NCBI GenBank assembly: GCA_003696605.1
Contig: RFGV01000202.1
Span: forward strand, 1 to 54,410
Direction of reading: 5' to 3'
DNA from: Chloroflexota bacterium
GTDB taxonomy: Bacteria > Chloroflexota > Anaerolineae > Promineifilales > Promineifilaceae
Length of the DNA stretch: 54,410 nt
The notes below the pieces were generated by a model. It was given only the letters and a program-made list of their open reading frames with translations, had not been told where the DNA came from and ran no database searches. This document shows, in pieces, positions 49,943 to 54,410 of the stretch; the stretch's first letter is position 1, and each line of letters begins with the position of its first letter. The position numbers and the translations under genes are program-made.

Positions 49943-51292
49943 ATGGTCGAAAACAAGCAAACATACACACCATTCATAGCAGGCGCAATTGCCCTGTTAC
50001 TTGTTATCATTGGCATTGTTGTTGGCTGGCGTGTCGTTAATGGCGACAGTTCTCTCTTGCGTAATGTTACCGTTACCCACGAGAAAATCACGCCCAACGC
50101 CGACGGTGATAACGATGTCACACAAATCAGCTATGAACTTTCGCGCAATGCCACTGTGTCCATTTACTTTGAAAACGAAGCTGGCGAGCGGTACTACTTC
50201 CGCAAGGAAAAACCACGAGGAGCTGGCGAATATCGCGTACTTTTTAGTGGCATAGTTGATGGTTACCGCCTGCCGGGCGAAACAGTCGCTGGCGAGATTC
50301 TTACCCGTTTGTTGCAAAACGGCACATACACCTGGACGATTGAAGCGACTGACGATCGGGGCGTTACCGAAAAAGTGCAAGGTTCGCTCATTGTGGCCGA
50401 TGCAGACACTGTTTTGCCGGAGTTGCGTAACTTCACTCTGGATAAACACGTTTTTACGCCCAATCGAGATGGTATTGACGACCGAGTGTTGGCGCAGTTC
50501 TTTCTCACAAAAGAGGTGGCCGAATTACGCGTGTTTTTGCTGACCCCGGAAGGGATCGAAGTGCCTATTTCAGAATTGGAGCGGGATGTGCCGCCGTTGA
50601 TGCCCGGACGTCATTACTATGATTATGAGGGTGGGGTAGATAATGGTGAGACGCCGCCGCCCGACGGGACGTATCCGATTGTGGCTGTGGCTCAAGACCA
50701 TGAAGGTCAGCGGGTTCGGGTAGAAGATTCGCTGACGATTCAGTTTGGGGGTGTGCCGCGCGCAGATATTGTGTCGCCGCCAAGTGGAGATACGGTGATG
50801 TTTGATAAAACGGCCGTTCCTCTTTGCCACACGCTCACCTTTACACTCACTGTCCACAATTACGGCACAACCCCTATTCGTACCACCGGTCCTGCCCCTG
50901 GCTTTATGTACGACTCCGATTGGAATTACAACACGGTCGGCTGGCCAACTGAGTCTGGTGCTTGGCGGGTGGCAATTGGGTTTGAAAACGAACTTACCAA
51001 CTATCCCTATCGCTGGGCAGTGGGCAGCCCGGACGATTTACAGGAAATTGATGGGCATATGTACCTGATGCCGGGTGAACGGGCTGTGGTCACAGGAAGT
51101 ATTCGCATTACTGGCCCGCTGGGTGAACGGAATCCGCAACCGATGTGGGCAGGGTTAATTCATGAGGATGTGGAAATTGCCCAGTTTAACAACCGGGTTG
51201 ATCCCCACGAAATTTTAATTGATATGCCGGATGAAGCACACATTGAGCCGTGTGAGCCGCGCGAAGTTCCTCAAACAAAACCGGAAAATTAA
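49943..51292 (+). CDS. Membrane-anchored extracytoplasmic protein with FlgD/gliding-type PNxDG repeats
   Basis: 449 residues. A signal anchor (about 10-30, FIAGAIALLLVIIGIVVGW) follows a short N-terminus. Two modules begin with ITPNADGDNDVTQISYELS (about 49) and FTPNRDGIDDRV (about 171); this F/I-T-P-N-x-D-G pattern marks FlgD-like Ig folds of surface proteins. The C-terminal third is beta-rich with no known signature. TAAACT lies 6 bases before the ATG at 49943, another possible leaderless start. The lipoprotein gene follows 19 bases downstream. Role unknown; a cell-surface binding or scaffold function is plausible. Confidence 0.75.
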   Translation: MVENKQTYTPFIAGAIALLLVIIGIVVGWRVVNGDSSLLRNVTVTHEKITPNADGDNDVTQISYELSRNATVSIYFENEAGERYYFRKEKPRGAGEYRVLFSGIVDGYRLPGETVAGEILTRLLQNGTYTWTIEATDDRGVTEKVQGSLIVADADTVLPELRNFTLDKHVFTPNRDGIDDRVLAQFFLTKEVAELRVFLLTPEGIEVPISELERDVPPLMPGRHYYDYEGGVDNGETPPPDGTYPIVAVAQDHEGQRVRVEDSLTIQFGGVPRADIVSPPSGDTVMFDKTAVPLCHTLTFTLTVHNYGTTPIRTTGPAPGFMYDSDWNYNTVGWPTESGAWRVAIGFENELTNYPYRWAVGSPDDLQEIDGHMYLMPGERAVVTGSIRITGPLGERNPQPMWAGLIHEDVEIAQFNNRVDPHEILIDMPDEAHIEPCEPREVPQTKPEN

Positions 51293-51311
51293 ACCAGAGA
51301 GGAGTGTAGGT

Positions 51312-52502
51312 GTGGCTAGAAGTTGGTTGATTGGGTTGGTTGGGGTGCTGATGGTGTTGGTTGCGTGCCAGCCAAATGTTGTGTTGGTGGAGGTGACGCG
51401 AGTTGTGGAGAGTGCTGGTGAGGAAACGGCCGTTTCTCCCGCACCATCCCCCACACCCCAGGTCATTACTATCACCCACACCGTCCCTATAACAACTGAA
51501 GTGATCATGGAAGTGACTGTTACACCCGTACCGTTAGGCACAAACGGCCGTCCGGTACAACTCCTCTTTCCCCCGGTGGCCAACAGTACCGTCATCAGCA
51601 CCCGCTCTCAAGCACTTGTCCGCTTCTTGCAAGAACGAACAGGCCGTCAGTTTGAGATTGGCATTCTTGATAGCGAACAGGATGTGATTGAGCTGCTTTG
51701 CACGGCACCTCAGGACACAATTGGCTTTCTGTCTGCATTGGGATATGTACTCGCCCACGAACGTTGTGCTGTCCAGGCCGGGTTAGTGGCAGCCCACGCT
51801 GACGGGCTGACATGGCAAGCCGGCATGATTGTCACCCGTCGAGACAGCCGTATCACCACCCTGGCCGACCTGGCAGACAAAACCTGGGCAATTCCCGACA
51901 CCAACAGCCTGCCCAACTACTTCTACTTTGAAGCCCTTTTCCAGGCTGAAAACATCCCTATTGGTAACCGGCTGGAACTCTCCGGCGACAGCAGCGCCAT
52001 GCTTGCCGTTTACAACGGAGAAGCCGATTTTGCGACTGGCACATTTGTCCCGCCTATCATGCCCAACAACGAACCCTGGGTATTTGGTGAAGACAGCCCG
52101 GAAATCTGGCGACGCCTGGGTATTCCGCCCACACGCAGCCCTATTGGGTATGTGCTGGTGCTGGCCGAACCAGAATTTGGGGGCTATCGGGTGCGCGATG
52201 CCCGCTCTGGCGTTTTTGATACCACCCCCGAAATTTTCAATCAGACCCAAATTTTGACCCTTGGCGCACAAATTCCAAATGAGACGATTGTTCTTGGGGC
52301 AGATTTTCCGTTAGGGCTGGCGCGCGAGGTGCTGGATGCCCTGCCAGAGTTTGTGGCTTCAGAATCGTGTGGGGCATCGTTGTGTTCTGCCGATTTTTAT
52401 GGCTGGACGGCCGTTTCTCCCGTAGAAGACAGCTTTTACAACGCTCTTCGCTTCATACTCGACGAACTCGACTTGCCGGCAGAAGCCACCCCGGAGGAAT
52501 AA
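51312..52502 (+). CDS. PhnD-like substrate-binding lipoprotein
   Basis: 396 residues from a GTG at 51312 with AGGAG 7 bases upstream. The signal peptide ARSWLIGLVGVLMVLVAC ends in a lipobox LVAC. A Thr/Pro/Val-rich tether (about 35-75) leads to a periplasmic-binding fold: GRPVQLLFPPV, ARFLQE-like, DTIGFLSALGYVLA, LADLADKTWAIPDTNSLPNYFY and ALPEFVASE. This matches phosphate/phosphite/phosphonate-binding (PhnD) proteins. No transporter ATPase or permease is adjacent, so it may act as a sensor or belong to a distant transporter. The skew flips sharply at the ACGGCCGT at 51426-51433. Confidence 0.85.
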   Translation: MARSWLIGLVGVLMVLVACQPNVVLVEVTRVVESAGEETAVSPAPSPTPQVITITHTVPITTEVIMEVTVTPVPLGTNGRPVQLLFPPVANSTVISTRSQALVRFLQERTGRQFEIGILDSEQDVIELLCTAPQDTIGFLSALGYVLAHERCAVQAGLVAAHADGLTWQAGMIVTRRDSRITTLADLADKTWAIPDTNSLPNYFYFEALFQAENIPIGNRLELSGDSSAMLAVYNGEADFATGTFVPPIMPNNEPWVFGEDSPEIWRRLGIPPTRSPIGYVLVLAEPEFGGYRVRDARSGVFDTTPEIFNQTQILTLGAQIPNETIVLGADFPLGLAREVLDALPEFVASESCGASLCSADFYGWTAVSPVEDSFYNALRFILDELDLPAEATPEE

Positions 52503-52506
52503 TTGT

Positions 52507-53418
52507 ATGCTGGACGTTGCTGTCATCATTGTTAGCTGGAATGTCCGCAACTATCTGACCAATTGCTTGCGTTCCGTATTGGCCGACTTCACCCATTCCC
52601 GACTAAATGGAGCTGTTTGGGTGGTTGATAACGCTTCGACAGATGGCACAACCGATCTGGTGGCTGAACTGTTCCCCCAGGTACACCTGATTGCCAACAC
52701 GGAAAACGTGGGTTTTGGTGCCGCAAACAATCAGGGAATGCAAATGGCTGCATCGGCTGAACCGCGTCACTTTTTTTTGCTGAATCCAGATACAGTGGTG
52801 CGGCCAACAGCCATGCGTCGTCTGGTGGATTGCCTGGATACATACCCCAATGCCGGAATGGCAGGGCCGCGCCTGGTGTATGGCGACGGCCGTTTTCAAC
52901 ATGCAGCCTTTCGCTTTCCGCGCCTGATGCAGTTACTCTTCGACCTGTATCCAATGCCTGCCCGCCTGTACGAAAGCCGGTGGAACGGCCGTTATCCCTA
53001 CGACTGGTACCGCGCCGACCAGAAACCATTCCCCATCGATCACCCATTGGGGGCAGCAATGATGGTAAAAGCCAGTGTCGCCCTTGCCACTGGCGGGTTC
53101 GATGAATCCTTCCATATGTACTGTGAAGAAATAGATTGGTGTTGGCGCATTCACAAGGCAGGGTGGGAAATATTCACTGTTCCCCAGGCTGAAATTGTCC
53201 ATTATGGCGGCGAAAGCACCAGCCAGATACCGGTTCGTTCCTTCTTGAACCTGTGGCAGAGCCGGGCACAACTGTACCAAAAGCATTACGGCCGTTTTAT
53301 GCGCACCCTCGCCCGATGGCTGGTACAAGCCGGAATGCACCGCCGCATTACCCAAACCGACGATCCTGCCCTCAAGGAAGCCTGTCGGCAAATCATACAC
53401 ATCTGGCAAACTATCTAG
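52507..53418 (+). CDS. Family 2 glycosyltransferase (rhamnosyltransferase-like)
   Basis: 303 residues, starting 4 bases after the lipoprotein gene stop and preceded by GGAGG. Motifs: VAVIIVSWNVRNYL, WVVDNASTDGTTD, ANTENVGFGAANNQGM, FFLLNPDTVV, and the catalytic segment GGFDESFHMYCEEIDWCWR. This is the WbbL/RfbF-like form that adds rhamnose or similar to surface polysaccharide. No membrane helix; cytoplasmic face. Confidence 0.9.
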   Translation: MLDVAVIIVSWNVRNYLTNCLRSVLADFTHSRLNGAVWVVDNASTDGTTDLVAELFPQVHLIANTENVGFGAANNQGMQMAASAEPRHFFLLNPDTVVRPTAMRRLVDCLDTYPNAGMAGPRLVYGDGRFQHAAFRFPRLMQLLFDLYPMPARLYESRWNGRYPYDWYRADQKPFPIDHPLGAAMMVKASVALATGGFDESFHMYCEEIDWCWRIHKAGWEIFTVPQAEIVHYGGESTSQIPVRSFLNLWQSRAQLYQKHYGRFMRTLARWLVQAGMHRRITQTDDPALKEACRQIIHIWQTI

Positions 53419-53437
53419 AGACAAACAACCAAAAACC

Positions 53438-54190
53438 ATGAGCCAAATACCCGAACTCACAGCCATTATCCTGACCAAAAACGAGGCCGAACACATTCAG
53501 GCCTGCATCGAAAGCCTGCATTGGGCTGACCGAATTGTTGTGTTTGATTCCCACAGTCAGGACCAAACGGTTTCCCTGGCCAGAGAAATGGGTGTAGAAG
53601 TACTCCTCAACCCGTTTGAAAACTACGCCCAACAACGTAATGATGCACTGGCTGCCGTGCAAACAGACTGGGTATTCTTTGTGGATGCAGACGAACGGGG
53701 GACACCAGAATTAGCCGCAGAAGTCCGTGAGGTAATTGCCAATCGGCCGGAAATGGGCTGGTATGTGCCCCGACATAATTATATTTTCGGTCGTCTGACA
53801 CGGGGTGCGGGTTGGTATCCTGACTATCAGCTACGGTTATTCCGACACGGGCGTGTCCGATATGAACGACCTGTGCATGAAGTCGCTGTGGTAGATGGGG
53901 AAATTGGCTATTTGCAGAATCCGCTCATTCACCACAACTATCGAGACCTGGCGCAGTTTCATGCCAAACAAAGAGCATATACGAATTATGATGCGTCTAT
54001 TCTTAAGGCGCAGGGCATTCGTCCTCGCCCCCATAACTTTGTGTTGCAACCATTACGCCAGTTTTGGTGGCGGTTTGTAACTTTGAAAGGGTATGTGGAT
54101 GGCTGGCATGGCTTGCGGTTGAGCTTGTATATGGCTTATTATGAGTGGGTAAAGTACCGTAAACTGGCCTGGTTTTGGCGCAAGCGGTAA
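53438..54190 (+). CDS. Family 2 glycosyltransferase (WaaE/KdtX-like)
   Basis: 250 residues. Motifs: AIILTKNEAEHIQACI, IVVFDSHSQDQTV, NYAQQRNDAL, FFVDADERGTPEL and QLRLFRHGRVRYERPVHE. This is the compact WaaE-like family used for envelope glycan assembly. The C-terminus is basic with aromatic patches (YEWVKYRKLAWFWRKR), probably membrane-associated. It follows the previous glycosyltransferase by 19 bases, so the two are co-transcribed. Confidence 0.9.
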   Translation: MSQIPELTAIILTKNEAEHIQACIESLHWADRIVVFDSHSQDQTVSLAREMGVEVLLNPFENYAQQRNDALAAVQTDWVFFVDADERGTPELAAEVREVIANRPEMGWYVPRHNYIFGRLTRGAGWYPDYQLRLFRHGRVRYERPVHEVAVVDGEIGYLQNPLIHHNYRDLAQFHAKQRAYTNYDASILKAQGIRPRPHNFVLQPLRQFWWRFVTLKGYVDGWHGLRLSLYMAYYEWVKYRKLAWFWRKR

Positions 54191-54201
54191 AAGGGGATGA
54201 G

Positions 54202-54410
54202 ATGCAGACGACAATGGTGGGTGTAGATTGTTTGTTTGGTGTGGATGGGGCGGTGCGAGTGCGGCGCATTCAGTTGGGTGGGGATTGGGTGCCGGTGGTG
54301 CAGGGGCGGCAATGGCTTGACCAGGCCGGGCGGCATGTGCTGGTGATGTTACCAGGGGAGCAGGTGGGGGAATTGGTGTTGCGAGCGGATAGAATGGCTT
54401 GGGAGTTGAC
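54202..54410 (+). CDS. Start of an unrecognised gene, cut by the window end
   Basis: 69 codons without a stop from the ATG at 54202 (MQTTMVGVDCLFGVDGAVRV), with AGGGGA 5-7 bases upstream and 11 bases after the glycosyltransferase stop. Codons are G/T-rich, like other reading frames that lead up to an ACGGCCGT. The visible part suggests beta strands and has no signal peptide. Function unknown. Confidence 0.55.
   Translation, partial: MQTTMVGVDCLFGVDGAVRVRRIQLGGDWVPVVQGRQWLDQAGRHVLVMLPGEQVGELVLRADRMAWEL

Larger units (their letters stand above)
132..53295. repeat. Highly iterated palindrome ACGGCCGT dispersed through the window
   Basis: About 59 exact copies by hand count. Examples of start positions: 132, 165, 575, 1506, 1824, 3638, 7035, 7201, 10433, 10721, 10831, 12488, 13175, 15378, 15513, 15559, 15820, 16450, 16718, 17280, 17613, 18961, 19868, 19981, 20515, 21280, 21857, 22045, 22337, 22524, 23384, 25617, 25857, 26778, 28297, 31095, 36034, 37131, 37840, 38583, 39351, 41098, 42070, 44056, 44221, 45353, 45603, 46917, 47050, 47778, 49335, 49711, 50810, 51426, 51544, 52407, 52886, 52985, 53288. 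Many are flanked by A on the left and T on the right. One-mismatch forms such as TCGGCCGT or ACGGCCGA are also common. Copies lie in genes of both orientations, in all frames, and in spacers. Confidence 0.93.

Noticed and set aside
49803-49973. A 57-residue N-terminal extension of the decarboxylase
   Set aside because: A strong AAGGAG precedes the internal ATG at 49802, the extension overlaps the divergent gene, and family members start at the shorter position.
1-54410. A mobile element or genomic island
   Set aside because: No transposase, integrase, tRNA, or long flanking repeats were seen, and the dispersed palindrome occurs throughout, so no segment stands out as foreign.

Overview
This 54.4-kb window looks like a chromosomal segment of a Chloroflexota bacterium, probably Anaerolineae/Ardenticatenia-like; this is an inference from gene content, not a database result. 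The clues are a complex I cluster with two different NuoM subunits, a one-piece pyruvate:ferredoxin oxidoreductase, a tungsten aldehyde:ferredoxin oxidoreductase, a b subunit of ATP synthase carrying a delta-like tail, and roughly balanced GC. I see no rRNA, tRNA, insertion sequence, CRISPR array or phage gene.

Layout. 1-10.8 kb: start of a peptide-type ABC permease, a HTH/NB-ARC/TPR (STAND) regulator, dnaE, an unrecognised protein, aldehyde:ferredoxin oxidoreductase, a membrane-anchored glycosyltransferase and an alkyltransferase-like (ATL) DNA-repair protein. 10.8-23.5 kb: MFS transporters, two histidine kinases, a minus-strand run DUF427-glk-pgl-osmC, an ECF sigma factor with a small zinc-finger protein, a flavin disulfide oxidoreductase, a glutaredoxin-like protein, a class III adenylate cyclase and an OmpR-type regulator. 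23.8-36.0 kb: a 12-gene energy block with only membrane subunits: nuoA-H-J-K-L-M-M2-N followed by atpI-like, atpB, atpE, atpF. The peripheral arm of complex I (B, C, D, E, F, G, I) and the F1 genes are absent. 36.1-43.9 kb: an AIM24-family protein, an alkaline-phosphatase-fold enzyme, a dihydroorotate-dehydrogenase-like protein paired with PFOR, and a CDP-alcohol phosphatidyltransferase. 44-54.4 kb: cell-envelope genes: lgt with an extra domain, an ABC ATPase with an ABC-2/SpoIIM fusion permease, psd-pssA-acyltransferase, a secreted repeat protein, a PhnD-like lipoprotein and two glycosyltransferases.

The genes fit an organism that oxidises pyruvate and aldehydes to ferredoxin, feeds complex I and ATP synthase, burns glucose via glucokinase and 6-phosphogluconolactonase, and makes phosphatidylethanolamine-type lipids and lipoproteins.

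The most striking signal is not a gene. The palindrome ACGGCCGT occurs about 59 times (hand count), against about one expected by chance. It falls in all reading frames, on both gene orientations and in intergenic DNA. Around many copies the + strand is G/T-rich on the left and C/A-rich on the right, and between copies the skew drifts back, giving a sawtooth that ignores gene direction. I know of no description of this pattern; the nearest analogue I know is the cyanobacterial HIP1 palindrome, which differs in sequence.
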